Source: Entoloma clypeatum (taxonomy: Eukaryota > Basidiomycota > Agaricomycetes > Agaricales > Entolomataceae). From it: a DNA stretch of 64,000 nucleotides. Both the position numbers and the translations under genes were made by a program. The stretch lies in the NCBI GenBank assembly GCA_963565915.1, contig OY751486.1:558001-622000 (forward strand), in the 5' to 3' direction. The notes beneath the pieces were generated by a model that did no database searches, was not told the origin of the DNA, and saw nothing but the letters and a program-made list of their open reading frames with translations. Positions 35,801 to 46,204 of this stretch are shown one piece after another. Position 1 is the stretch's first letter. Every line of letters starts with the position of its first letter.

Positions 35801-38463
35801 GACTGTGTCCACGCAGGGTCCTGGTTGGAGACGGGAAGGGGGAGACATTTGGCCTGGAGGAGGTCAAGAAGCTCGTGGGGTATTGGATGGAGATGGCCAG
35901 AGAGGGTGGCGGAGTCGAAGGTGCTGCAGCAAAGTTCCAGAGGTCGGTGTCGCAGCCATGTTGTTGACAAGTTTATCTTGGCTAACTCTAGGGATATAGG
36001 GTGGATCAGTTCATGTCACTCTTGTTTGCCGTGGAACCCCAACAAAAGGGACACTTTGAGCCGTACTTCTGGTCCAGGTCGACCCCAGGACATACCTCAC
36101 TCCTCCCGCTTTTGTTCCCTGAGCCTTTGCCAACTGTCTCCTTGGTGGATCGAGGGCAACTTTTGTGCGGACGTTTCGACAGCGATACACCAGATGTGAC
36201 GTTTTTGCGGGGGTTGGATAATCGGCGTCCAGAATGTTCTGGACTGGCGGATCTTAGACAACGTGGAACTGTCATTCCTGTCTACAATGGAGACCTCCTT
36301 CTCGTTGTCCAGAATGTGAGCGGGCTAGACTCCACCCCGAGCTCTCGTCCTTCGCCCTCACGTGCCCCATCTAGGCCTCCAAGTTCCATAGTTGACACGA
36401 CGATGGAGAAGACTTTGGGGAGGAATACCTCAATCCGTGTTAAGCCTTGGTCTTCGCAGAACCTGGACCGCAAGTCTAGTATTGCAAGGAGGAACTCTCT
36501 GCCATCATTGTCGCAGCGGCAAAACTTTGTCTTGTCTGAGTGTTCTTTGGAGCCGCCTTTGCGGGTTATTGTACAGGCGGGGACGCTGAACAACCTCATC
36601 AATATACTCGTGTTTGGATTGCAGAACGTTTCTGTGTCGGTTGCGGACGATAATGGCGAGATGACTTTGAAGGAGGGGATGACCAGGGAGCTTATGGTGG
36701 ATCGGGTGGAGTTTGCCAAAGTTTGGTGAAACGTTTTCAGGAGCTTTGTATCACCTTTTGTGTTCTTTGAGGTATGTTCCTCCTGTCGATTTTGATGAGA
36801 GAATTCTGGCTGACGATACTTTCCAGCATTTGCGGAAACTTTACATTTCTGCACAGTCGTTTGGATCGTCACCACCAGCATCTGAATATGTACACGTTTC
36901 TGGCGTCTGTTGCGAAGTATTGGATACTATGAAGGAGTGGCTGACAGTCGGAGGAGGAGTGCAGGATGTTCTGGATGATCCTCAGCTTTTCCTCACTTTT
37001 CTGGACACCTCTTCCGACCACGCGATCTACGAACCCAATAAATCTTCGGACCCAAATGTGGACCAGTGCTTGTCATGTTTGGCGCAATCAAGGGATGCTT
37101 TCCGGTCCTCATTCATCTCGCAAACCCTGCGGCCGTTGACTACTCGAGGTCCTCCTATTCCAAGAGGATCATCCCATGCAAATGGAGCGCGTACGAGAAC
37201 CCTCAGCATGTCAGATCCGCCGGATTTTGAGCGTGTGGATGCAGAAGAGTTTGTCGACAATTTGGACGGAATGGCATCTGCATTGTATAGCAAAGTCACG
37301 GAAGATGTATGGCCCTCCTTTGCTCCCTTTCATGAAGCTTCGCTGACCACCTTCGGCCTGGTAGGATCTCTACGCTGCCACAGACGTTCTTGAGGCGCAG
37401 TCTGCCGATCGCACAGGATGGTTTACCCCTCGTGAATCTCCCACATTTGATGACACCATCGAGATTCAAAACATTTACTTTCATATCATGGACGTTGAAT
37501 CATCCTCCTTGATTTCTGGCCTTAACCAGGTCATTATTTATCGCCTTTTGCCACCATCAATCCGGAGTTGTGTACGGGCACATAGGATGATCCGCAAATG
37601 GATTATATCCAAGATAGTAGCTCCTCAACTTGGTATTTGCACACGCCAAGCACGCATGGAGTTGTTGCTCAAAGTCATCGAGTTGGCGCGTCTGCGGAAC
37701 GCAGCTAGCCGTCCGTTTGATCAGCCATGTGTTCGTTCCTTCGTGGAGGTGGTCACCACGTCCGCCATTATGAGCGTTGAAAGTCGGGTTCACGCCCAAT
37801 CTTGGCAAAACGTTGTGATCCTTCGGGGGGCTCAGTGTGACTCCCTTGCATCTCTGCTGTTTCGTCCCAGCATCCAGTCTTCGTCACCTGATTCTTTAAC
37901 TCCGGATATGGGCTAGGTGATAGAACGAATTCTTGAAGTCATCGCCATGCCAGACACCCTCAATTCTGGCATTCAGGACAATGCACTTGTAAACTTTGAC
38001 AAGCGCAGGTGACTCCTTTCTTCTAGCCATGCCAGTTTTCAGCGAGGTAATGGCACCTTTCAGAAATCTCTGCAGTTTCCTTGATAGTGCTCTGTGGCTC
38101 CCTTCCGCATGGAGGCGGTTTCAATCTGATGAACTGAATGCACGTGGCTTCGACCGTCTCGCTCATGCAGAAGAAGAAGTCTCCCGCCTCCAATTTGATC
38201 ATAAGTGGATTAAGGAGGAAGCTGCTCGAGAAGCGTCATATCCTGCTTTGGGCACATCCGCAGGGAAGAAGCTGCCTCGCCCTTTCCAACGACTTGTGTT
38301 GTCGCAACAAGAGAAAAGCCGCCGAGACAAGAACCTCCGCAGCCGATTTCAGAAAGAGAAACTTCAGGAGCAGGCGAAAATTGATAGACGCGATGAGATT
38401 CTCAACCGCGCAATGAGACCGAGGAAGCAAGGAGCTGTCCTTCATAAGCAACATCGGAACAAG
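32840..38463 (+). pseudogene. Bem2-like Rho GTPase-activating protein gene, 5' part (RasGEF-like region), disrupted
   Basis: Reading the exons gives the N-terminal and central parts of a Bem2-type protein: RKHKISHPTDARPI near 33035-33075, a Ser/Pro-rich region, and MLGKGWKPFKGELWGSKLHFW at 34190. A RasGEF-like domain follows (PDDLTAEFVIELEEG, YRLLPPSIRSCVRAH, LVNFDKRR) with a Lys/Arg-rich linker up to 38463. Bem2 proteins turn off Rho1/Cdc42-type GTPases in bud and hyphal morphogenesis. Lesions are visible before the transposon. There is a frame change near 33010-33030 and another at about 35228. A TGA at 36727-36729 stands where the family has a second Trp (VWWN). A TAG at 37914-37916 stands where Trp is expected. 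The copia element at 38464 then splits the linker. The start codon is uncertain. The gene continues at 44242. Confidence 0.82.
38459..38463 (+). repeat. Target-site duplication ACAAG (left)
   Basis: ACAAG lies directly before the TG of the 5' LTR and is repeated at 44242-44246 directly after the CA of the 3' LTR. Five bases is the usual length for copia integrases. Confidence 0.95.
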
Positions 38464-38772
38464 TGTTGAAACTTTTCCCATCACGTAGATTAGATTAGAT
38501 TAGATTACATCACGTGACCTTTACATATCTTCATTACATACTTGTTTGGTTGGTACAAACAGTAGTACGGTATATAAGACCAGGAAACTGTCAATACCAA
38601 CAAGTTGTCTCTTGACTCTTAACCAGCTCCATCGCTCTTACCAGCCTCAACCGCTCTCACCAGCCTTACCCCTCCAAACCATGTAAGTGACCATAGCGGT
38701 ATCGTAGAGTACTTCCACTGTAGCTATGTTGCTCAGTACACCTGTGGCTAGCGCCCAGGTGGAACTTCAACA
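38464..38772 (+). repeat. Copia copy 2, 5' LTR (309 bp) with promoter
   Basis: TG...CA ends. U3 has four GATTA units (38488-38507), an E-box CACGTG at 38511-38516 and a TATA box TATATAAG at 38571-38578. The leader carries ATGTAAGTG at 38681, which is both a minimal start-stop (ATG TAA) and a consensus 5' splice site (GTAAGT), conserved in copy 1. Confidence 0.95.
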
Positions 38773-38784
38773 GGTTATGGGCCC
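38773..38784 (+). promoter_or_regulatory. Copia copy 2 primer-binding site
   Basis: GGTTATGGGCCC immediately follows the 5' LTR and is complementary to the anticodon arm (GGGCCCATAACC) of initiator tRNA-Met. This indicates half-tRNA priming rather than priming by the tRNA 3' end. Confidence 0.78.
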
Positions 38785-39133
38785 CGGATAGCAGAGGGAC
38801 TTGGGAAACGCTGGCAACAGCGAGTACCTGCCCACTCTACCCTGGTTGGCAAAGAACCGATCGAAAGATCTAGGTTCTGAGTCTTACTTCTTCACATATG
38901 AACCTGGGAACGTCATTACGACAAGTACCTGTCATGAGGCGTCCCCAAGGGGATTGACATAGTACACTCCATGTGGAAACGTTGATCGCATCTTATACGT
39001 TTCTGACATATAAAGGGTTTTCCCATGACCGCTATTCCTGAAGGGAATATGTCATAAGGAATCATTCAATTGTTTTCTCGAATCATATTCATAACACATC
39101 ACTGATTGGGAACCCCTTTTAGATTCATCTACA

Positions 39134-42100
39134 ATGTCTACCTCTCGCTCTGCTCTTGACACCATCGCCCCCTTTGACGGCATCGACTACCAAAGCTGGG
39201 CCGAGAGGGTGAAGTCCTACCTCCTCCATCAAGGAGTCTGGCGCATCGTCTCTGGCGACATCACACGTCCCGAGATCGCCGACTTCACCACTACGGTCTC
39301 CACTCCCGGTCCCACCGCCGCTGCTCCCCCTGTGTTGACTACCACGGTCGACCAACCCGGCTTCCGCAAGGAAGAAAAAGCCTGGATCAGGGACGACGAC
39401 GTAGCTCTCGGGGCGATACGCCTGAAGGTCTCTGAGGCGATCAGACGCCACATCAAAGACAGCACCTCGGCACTTGACGCGTGGAAAACGCTAAAAGACA
39501 CCTACTCCAAGGTATCCCCGGCTGTCATCTTCGGCGATTTCAAGGCCGCCGCCACCTACAAGCTATCTGGACGCGACCCCGTGCCTGAAATCAAACGCCT
39601 GGGGTCTCTTTTTGCCCGGCTCGCCGATTCGAACTTCGTCGTCCCCGATCTGATGCAGGCAATGATCCTGGCCAATGCGATCCCTGACGCATGGTCCGCG
39701 CTCTCCACCGCTCTCTTCCAGGTGTACGACGCCGATGACTTCACATGGCAGGCTGTCGCCGACAGCATCATCTCGGAGTACAGGCGCAAGTATTCGGTCG
39801 GGTCTACTCGTACGTCCAATGAGCAGGCCAAGAAAATTTCTGGGACAAAGCGAAAGGGGCAGGACCCCAAATGGGAAAAGCAGCAAAAGCCGAGTACCTC
39901 GCACAACGATGCTGACGAGCAGCCTAACTCGGGTGACCCGAGTACCGCTTCTGAAAAGAAGAAGGGAAAGGGACGCTGGCGCAATCAGAAGAAAAGCGCT
40001 AACACTGCGGACAACACGTCCGACCATGTGGAAGAAACGGTTGAGTTTGTTGCTCCCGCCATCCACCTCCCTCCTCTTCCGCCACCATCCTTCACCACCG
40101 TCACTGGCCGCGGGAAAACGTTAAGTACCGCCCAGCCTGACTCCGCGAGAATGCAGTCGCTCCTGCAGCGAATGAACCCGCCGCCATCCCAGTACACCGG
40201 GCTTCCTTCGGGCAAGCCGTCTGCGTGGAAAAAGAATGATCACGTCAGGAAACTTGCGCGGAACATCGGTGCTCGTCCCTCAGGGTCAAATCTTCGGATT
40301 CTGGATACGATTATCCCAGAAGAAGATGAAAGACCATCCAAGCAGCGTCGAGTCACTCCGCCCTTGGATGACTCCCTCAGGATGATGGACATAGACCATC
40401 AAAGCGAGCGGATGGGGCCTGAGCAATTCGAAGACGGGCTGATCGAACGTGACGGTTCGTCACATTCTCCTCTCAAACTTGACCAAATGGGAAATGCTAA
40501 TAATCACGCACAGACGTTTGAATATACATTAGCTAGTACCGATGCAGATAGTATAGATCTCTTTAGCGATGATCTATACAAAAAATATATCAAACATTTT
40601 GCGTCTTGCACACACTGCAAAGAGAGAGAACGCGCTCAGTGGATCTTAGATTCCGGCGCATCATTACACTTCACCCATGAGTTTAAAGACTTCGCGTACT
40701 ACAGGCCTCTCAAGGCTAAGCGATTCGTCCAAACGGCTGAAAAGGGAAAGAAACTGGAAATTCTCGGAGTTGGAGCCGTTCCAGTACGGCATACCCTAAA
40801 TGGGGAAATAAAAACCCACCTTCTCCGACCTGTATTCTACATTCCGGACATGGACACACGCCTATTGTCCCTAGGCGTCTTCCTTAATCACGGTTACAAA
40901 GTAGACGGAATGCGTGGAGAAATCAACATCTCCAAAGGCCAGAACAAAATACAGTTCTCACCTCACATTCTCGGACAAACCATTTATTGGTTAGACACTG
41001 AAATACGCCAAGACCAAATCCACGCGATCTCTAGCGAAATCACTGTCGAAACCTGGCACAAACGCCTTGGCCACCCAAATGACCAGGCGCTCAATAAGAT
41101 TCCCACCAGTACCAAAGGAGTACCCAAAACGTTAGTACGTGAGAAATCACAGGAAAGCTGCACGGGTTGCCTCAAAGGGAAAATGCCGAATCAGTCATAT
41201 CCCAATTCGATGACAAGGGCAACCAAAACCTTTGATCTAATCCATTCCGATCTCAAACAGATATCCACGGCATCATATCATAAATATAAATATTTCCTCA
41301 CGTTTTTGGACGATTTTTCATCCCACGTCTGGGTCGTCTTGCTCAGAAAGAAGTCGGATGCCATCACGGCACTGCGACAATTTCTCGCGATGATCCAGAA
41401 TCAGTTCGCCGCCACTCCTAAGAAATGGCGAGTTGATGGAGGTGGAGAGTTTGACGAATACAAGGATGTACTTGCCGATCATGGAGTTCTGATCGACGTC
41501 ACGCTCCCGTATCAGCACCAGCAGAACGGCAGAGCAGAACGGATAAATCGAACCCTGTGGGAGAAATCTCAGGCCTTGCGCTTCGATGCGTGCTTACCCC
41601 CTATGTGGTGGGAATTCTGTTTGGAACATGCAGCGTTTCTCTACAATAGAACCCCCATGCAGCGTCTCGAATGGAATACCCCTTACTTCAGGGTGACCAA
41701 TGAGATCCCCGATATGTCAAGCGTCTTCGGATGTCAGGCATATGTGTATATCCCAAAGGAAAAACGTAGAAATTCCCTGGAGTCTAGATCTCGATTGATG
41801 ATTTATCTCGGATCAAAACCAGGGGTCAAAGGATACCGTTTCATGGATCCTGAGACTAATACAATTTTCATGGGTGGGAAAGCGATCTTTGATGAGAGCA
41901 AGTACCCTAGATGCCACATCGACCCTTTGCCAGAAAACCATCCAGAAATGGAAAATCCAGAACCGGCTGATGAGTTTGAGGACCTCATCCCTGGAAATGA
42001 TGACAATGACAGTCATAACGAAACACCTCACAACCCTGTTCCCGTTGAACAGGATCAACCCGAATCAGACAACGAACTGCCTGCCAGTGAGCCCGATGAT

Positions 42101-43855
42101 GAACCGCGAGTACCCACTCCAGAACCCGAGCAAGTACCAGATCGACCGATCAGGGAACGACGAGTTCGGAAGATGCCAGGAAGCATCTATGGGGAAGACA
42201 CTCCAGCGTCTGATCTTGAAAAATTAGATCGAAGACGGAGATTGGGCGGTCAGACGGCATGGATGAATGACCTCCTGATGGAGGCAATATCAGTCCAAGT
42301 TGGCATCGTTGAAATGTCACACAAAGACATATACCCTCTTCCAAATAAAGAAGACTGGTATGCGGCTGAACAAAAAGAGTTAGATATGCTCAAACGCCGC
42401 GGGGTGATCACGGAGCTAGTACCCCTGCCTGAAGGGAGGAAAGCTCTAAGGAACAAATGGGTTTACAATGAAAAATCCGATGGGCGTCTGAAAGCGCGCC
42501 TCGTCGCAAAAGGATTCTCACAGGTAGAAGGGATCGACTTTGATCAAATCTTCTCACCAGTCGTGAGATATGAAACCGTCCGATTAATACTGGCATTGAC
42601 AGCCCTTGAAGGGTGGTTCATGACACTTTTGGACGTCTCATCAGCCTTCCTCTATGGAACGCTCCGTGAGGTCATCTACATGCGACAGCCTGAGGGCTAC
42701 GTAATAAAAGGGAAAGAACACCTCGTGTACCGACTATACAAAGCTCTATATGGACTTAAGCAGGCCGCATTAGCCTGGTGGAGAGAACTTGATTCCTCCA
42801 TGAAAAAGCTCGGCTTTGTCCGGCTTCACTCCGATGCGGGAGTTTTTATTCACAAAAGTACCAACGGGGAAATTGTAATCGCCGTCATCTATGTCAACGA
42901 CTCTGCTTTTCTCGGCACAAACCGGGAATATACGCTAGAGAAAAAGAAGGCCTTCATGACAACATGGGAATGTAGGGACCTAGGTCACCTAGTGCCCGAT
43001 GGGGAACCAAAGGAATTTCTCTCAATCCAAATAAGGCAACATGGGAAGAAGATCTTCATTGATCAAGTACCTTACCTTGAGAAAATTCTGGCACGCATGG
43101 GGATGAGCGAATCTAATGCCACCCATACCCCACTCCCTACGGGCTACAAACCCATGGCGTCCGAAGATGAACCCAATGCGGAACTCCGATCTAAGTACCA
43201 ATCCGTCATCGGATCACTCCTATACCTGATGATCGGAACGAGGCCTGACATTTGTTTCGCCGTGATCAAAATGTCCCAATTCTCCGCAAACCCTACCAAA
43301 CGCCATTTAGAAGTGGCTAGGGATATTTGCAGGTATTTGAAGGCGACAAAAGATTACGCGATCATGTACGATGGGGACTCAGGGAAAGGGATCTATGCAT
43401 TCACAGACTCCGACTGGGCGTCAGATGAAAACACGAGGAGGTCTACCACCGGCTTCTTCATATCACTGGCGTCTGGAGCGATAACATGGGTATCATCGGC
43501 GCAAAAGACCATCGCCCTCTCTTCTACAGAAGCAGAGTATATGGCGCTATCAGATTGCAGTCGAGCAGCAACATGGCTGAGAAGCATGCTTGCCGAACTT
43601 GGAATGCAGATCGGATCAGTACCGATCTATGGAGATAACAACGGCTCCGTCTTTATCGCATCCAACCCTGTAACTGAGAAGCGATCCAAGCACATTGACG
43701 TGCGATTCCACTTCGTCAGAGAAAAAGTCTCCGAAGGAATAATTACGGTCGAATTCATTGAAGGAGTGAACAACCCTGCAGACCTTTTAACTAAGAATCT
43801 GGGAAAAATCCTCTTTTCCAAGTTTATCCCGTACTTCGGATTGATAAAAAACTAG
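39134..43855 (+). CDS. Copia gag-pol polyprotein (1573 aa) with RT active site YVND
   Basis: The order is copia-type: gag (residues 1 to about 450, no CCHC zinc knuckle seen), aspartic protease WILDSGASLHFTH (503-515) and GAG-pre-integrase (TWHKRLGHPND ... CTGCLKG). Integrase follows with D706, D768 and E802 (HSDLK, VDGGGEF, GRAER). Then come reverse transcriptase (LDVSSAFLYG, YALYGLKQ-type block) and RNase H (DSDWASDE, SSTEAEYMA, YGDNNGS, SKHIDVRFHFVRE). The RT catalytic box, normally YVDD and YVDD in copy 1, is Y1253-V-N-D: codon 42896-42898 is AAC instead of GAC. The lost Asp binds catalytic metal in this family, so RT activity is expected to be abolished. The frame is otherwise intact. 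The ATG at 39134 is the first after a TTTTAG acceptor-like site. Confidence 0.96.
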   Translation: MSTSRSALDTIAPFDGIDYQSWAERVKSYLLHQGVWRIVSGDITRPEIADFTTTVSTPGPTAAAPPVLTTTVDQPGFRKEEKAWIRDDDVALGAIRLKVSEAIRRHIKDSTSALDAWKTLKDTYSKVSPAVIFGDFKAAATYKLSGRDPVPEIKRLGSLFARLADSNFVVPDLMQAMILANAIPDAWSALSTALFQVYDADDFTWQAVADSIISEYRRKYSVGSTRTSNEQAKKISGTKRKGQDPKWEKQQKPSTSHNDADEQPNSGDPSTASEKKKGKGRWRNQKKSANTADNTSDHVEETVEFVAPAIHLPPLPPPSFTTVTGRGKTLSTAQPDSARMQSLLQRMNPPPSQYTGLPSGKPSAWKKNDHVRKLARNIGARPSGSNLRILDTIIPEEDERPSKQRRVTPPLDDSLRMMDIDHQSERMGPEQFEDGLIERDGSSHSPLKLDQMGNANNHAQTFEYTLASTDADSIDLFSDDLYKKYIKHFASCTHCKERERAQWILDSGASLHFTHEFKDFAYYRPLKAKRFVQTAEKGKKLEILGVGAVPVRHTLNGEIKTHLLRPVFYIPDMDTRLLSLGVFLNHGYKVDGMRGEINISKGQNKIQFSPHILGQTIYWLDTEIRQDQIHAISSEITVETWHKRLGHPNDQALNKIPTSTKGVPKTLVREKSQESCTGCLKGKMPNQSYPNSMTRATKTFDLIHSDLKQISTASYHKYKYFLTFLDDFSSHVWVVLLRKKSDAITALRQFLAMIQNQFAATPKKWRVDGGGEFDEYKDVLADHGVLIDVTLPYQHQQNGRAERINRTLWEKSQALRFDACLPPMWWEFCLEHAAFLYNRTPMQRLEWNTPYFRVTNEIPDMSSVFGCQAYVYIPKEKRRNSLESRSRLMIYLGSKPGVKGYRFMDPETNTIFMGGKAIFDESKYPRCHIDPLPENHPEMENPEPADEFEDLIPGNDDNDSHNETPHNPVPVEQDQPESDNELPASEPDDEPRVPTPEPEQVPDRPIRERRVRKMPGSIYGEDTPASDLEKLDRRRRLGGQTAWMNDLLMEAISVQVGIVEMSHKDIYPLPNKEDWYAAEQKELDMLKRRGVITELVPLPEGRKALRNKWVYNEKSDGRLKARLVAKGFSQVEGIDFDQIFSPVVRYETVRLILALTALEGWFMTLLDVSSAFLYGTLREVIYMRQPEGYVIKGKEHLVYRLYKALYGLKQAALAWWRELDSSMKKLGFVRLHSDAGVFIHKSTNGEIVIAVIYVNDSAFLGTNREYTLEKKKAFMTTWECRDLGHLVPDGEPKEFLSIQIRQHGKKIFIDQVPYLEKILARMGMSESNATHTPLPTGYKPMASEDEPNAELRSKYQSVIGSLLYLMIGTRPDICFAVIKMSQFSANPTKRHLEVARDICRYLKATKDYAIMYDGDSGKGIYAFTDSDWASDENTRRSTTGFFISLASGAITWVSSAQKTIALSSTEAEYMALSDCSRAATWLRSMLAELGMQIGSVPIYGDNNGSVFIASNPVTEKRSKHIDVRFHFVREKVSEGIITVEFIEGVNNPADLLTKNLGKILFSKFIPYFGLIKN

Positions 43856-43922
43856 GCGAAACAGAGTACCTATATATATATATGTGGGAAAAAGTAAGAT
43901 GTATTTAGAAGTATGTACTAAA

Positions 43923-43932
43923 TATGGGGGGG
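43923..43932 (+). promoter_or_regulatory. Copia copy 2 polypurine tract
   Basis: TATGGGGGGG abuts the TG of the 3' LTR. The same string (inverse at 178-190) abuts the LTR of copy 1. It would prime plus-strand DNA. Confidence 0.85.
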
Positions 43933-44241
43933 TGTTGAAACTTTTCCCATCACGTAGATTAGATTAGATTAGATTACATCACGTGACCTTTACATATCTT
44001 CATTACATACTTGTTTGGTTGGTACAAACAGTAGTACGGTATATAAGACCAGGAAACTGTCAATACCAACAAGTTGTCTCTTGACTCTTAACCAGCTCCA
44101 TCGCTCTTACCAGCCTCAACCGCTCTCACCAGCCTTACCCCTCCAAACCATGTAAGTGACCATAGCGGTATCGTAGAGTACTTCCACTGTAGCTATGTTG
44201 CTCAGTACACCTGTGGCTAGCGCCCAGGTGGAACTTCAACA
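43933..44241 (+). repeat. Copia copy 2, 3' LTR (309 bp)
   Basis: I see no difference from 38464-38772, including the four GATTA units, the E-box and the TATA box (44040-44047). It could drive outward transcription into the 3' part of the host gene. Confidence 0.95.
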
Positions 44242-45734
44242 ACAAGAAGAGCATGTCCGTGTTCCTGCATTTCATGTGCCCCATATCTAGCGCTTTCGGC
44301 GCAGATCTGCAGCCATCATCTGGGGCCAAGAGAACGCCGGCTGAGCTCGACTTCTTACGGTCGGGAAAACCTGTGTTGGTCGTTAGTCTCATGGACGCTC
44401 GCATCGCCCAGTTCATCAACAATGAAAGCTCGTACACCTTCCAGCTTGACACTGAAGATGGTGGACACTACATCCTTCAGGCGACAAGTAAATGGGAGAT
44501 GAACAAGTGGATTGATACAATAAACCGCGTTACGAACTTGGCTGCCAAACGCCGTCTAACCTACCTGGGAAACTCTCCGAAGCCCCAGGTTTCTGATCAT
44601 ATACATAACCCAGTCATAGCTTCTCAAGATCCCAAGGCCGGTGGGTCTTCATTGGCAGTCAAACAGTGAATCACAAATAACATCTAATTCTTTCCAGTTT
44701 TCGGCGTTGAGCTTCAATTCTTACTTCGACGAGAAGCTGGCATAGATCTGGTCAAGCCGGGTGTGATCCCTCTCATAATTGAGAGGTGTCTTGCCGAAAT
44801 TGAAGCTCATGGACTGACGGAAGTCGGTATTTGTAAGGCATTGTCTTCGATACATCCGAATTTGGCTGAGCTACTGAGCAGATCGAATTGCGGGTGCTGT
44901 GTCAGAGATCAACGCTTTGAGAGACGCCTTCAACCGAGGTATGAGCTTATGCTGTTTCCATGCAATAGACGTGGAGTATTGATGTCATCCAGGCGAGTCC
45001 CCTATCACATCTTCGAACGATATCCATGCCGTCTGCAATCTCGTGAAGGTGTGGTTCCGAGTTCTTCCGGAGCCCATTTTCCCATCTTCCTTTTACCATG
45101 ATGTCATCCGCACTATGCGTATGTGTTGTCTCCTTTTCCCCTTTTCGTGACTAACCTTCGGCACTCATAGACCTTGAAAACCTTGGTGCTCGTCTTTCCA
45201 ATATCCGGAATGTTGTTCAAGCACTGCCTCAGGCCAATTTCGACCTGCTCAAACGTGTTTCTGAACATCTTGACAAGTCAGTAATTATATCTTTTCGTTT
45301 TTCATCATCTTAACATCGCATGACAGAGTCACCGACTTTGAAGAACACAACCACATGACGGCTGAAGCACTAGTCATCGTCTTCAGTCCAAACCTTTTGC
45401 GGGCCCCTCAGAACAACTTCTCCATGATCATCACGAATATGGGCCACACACATAAGCTCGTGAAGGCATTGATCACGCATGTAAGTTGCAAGGAACGCGG
45501 GTTGTTGTTGCGACTGACATTTCTGGATGATGCTAGTTCCACGTCATCTTTGATGATGTTGATCCAGATGGAGAGGCACCGTCAGACGAAGAGTATGATT
45601 CGCTCATCATGGAAGAAGATGAAGACGAAGACGAAGCTAGTTCGCATGATTCGCCTGAACCACAAGTTTCTGAGGCGGATCAAGTTTTCTCTATGCATGA
45701 CCATGACGACAATTTGTTTTATACCCCTAGTTAG
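44242..45734 (+). pseudogene. Bem2-like RhoGAP gene, 3' part (PH and RhoGAP domains), severed by copia
   Basis: Starts at the right target duplication and continues the frame of 38463. A PH-type segment comes first (FINNESSYTFQLDTEDGGHY ... EMNKWIDTI). The RhoGAP domain follows over several exons: FGVELQFLLRREAG, PLIIERCLAEIE, GLTEVGIYRIAGA with the Arg in the finger position (exon join GGTATTT/ATCGA across an intron at about 44834-44881), VWFRVLPEPIFP and an EHNHMTAEALVIVFSPNLL helix. An acidic tail ends at TAG 45732-45734. Introns are 48-60 nt and GT-AG. I see no lesion in this half. It contains the catalytic GAP domain, so transcripts started in the 3' LTR could in principle encode a truncated GAP, though no suitable in-frame ATG context was checked. 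Confidence 0.88.
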
Positions 45735-45915
45735 ATACCCTCTCTATATCCCCTCAATACCTGCACCTGGCACGACATTCTCAGTGACTGGTATCCTATC
45801 ACTGCATTAAATATTGTAACCTTTACATCAGGAAAAATTCACATGGGTCCATAGAAGTATGGGAGGTCAGTATCTCGAGTACCCAGGTACACAAGTCCCC
45901 TTTATGTAGTGTTCC

Positions 45916-45977
45916 GTAGCTCTCCATAGCCATGTGCTTATGTACTGTAGCTCTCCATAGCCATGTGCTTAGATACC
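45916..45977 (+). repeat. 31-bp tandem duplication
   Basis: GTAGCTCTCCATAGCCATG plus 12 more bases at 45916-45946 is repeated at 45947-45977 with a few changes at its end. Non-coding spacer between the RhoGAP stop and the minisatellite. Confidence 0.7.
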
Positions 45978-46154
45978 ATAGTTCTCCGGACCTCTTGGTA
46001 GAGAGCAGCTACGATAACTACAAACACTATGGACCACTCCTTACTTTCAATACAGCCATGCATAACAGGGTACATGAATTTTAAATAAATTGTATTGTGG
46101 TTGTTATACATACAAAAATGCGACCAACTACGAATACAGGTATTACCGTGAGTA

Positions 46155-46185
46155 TCATAATTACGTAGTTGTACTACCCCCCCTC
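46155..46185. repeat. GC-rich hairpin at the minisatellite edge
   Basis: An inner perfect stem CTCGC-GTTT-GCGAG is enclosed by a C6 / G5-6 pairing (ACCCCCCCTC ... AAGAGGGGG). It lies just before the block of 20-bp units. Confidence 0.5.
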
Positions 46186-46204
46186 GCGTTTGCGAGCAAG
46201 AGGG

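Larger units (their letters stand above)
38464..44241 (+). mobile_element. Complete Ty1/copia retrotransposon, copy 2 (5778 bp), young insertion in the Bem2-like gene
   Basis: Both LTRs (38464-38772, 43933-44241), primer-binding site, one long gag-pol frame, polypurine tract and target duplications (ACAAG) are present. The two 309-bp LTRs read identical by eye, so little time has passed since insertion. It sits in the same strand sense as the host gene, and removing it with one duplication keeps the host frame open across the site. The pol frame is uninterrupted but the RT active site is YVND, so it is probably unable to copy itself. Confidence 0.97.
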
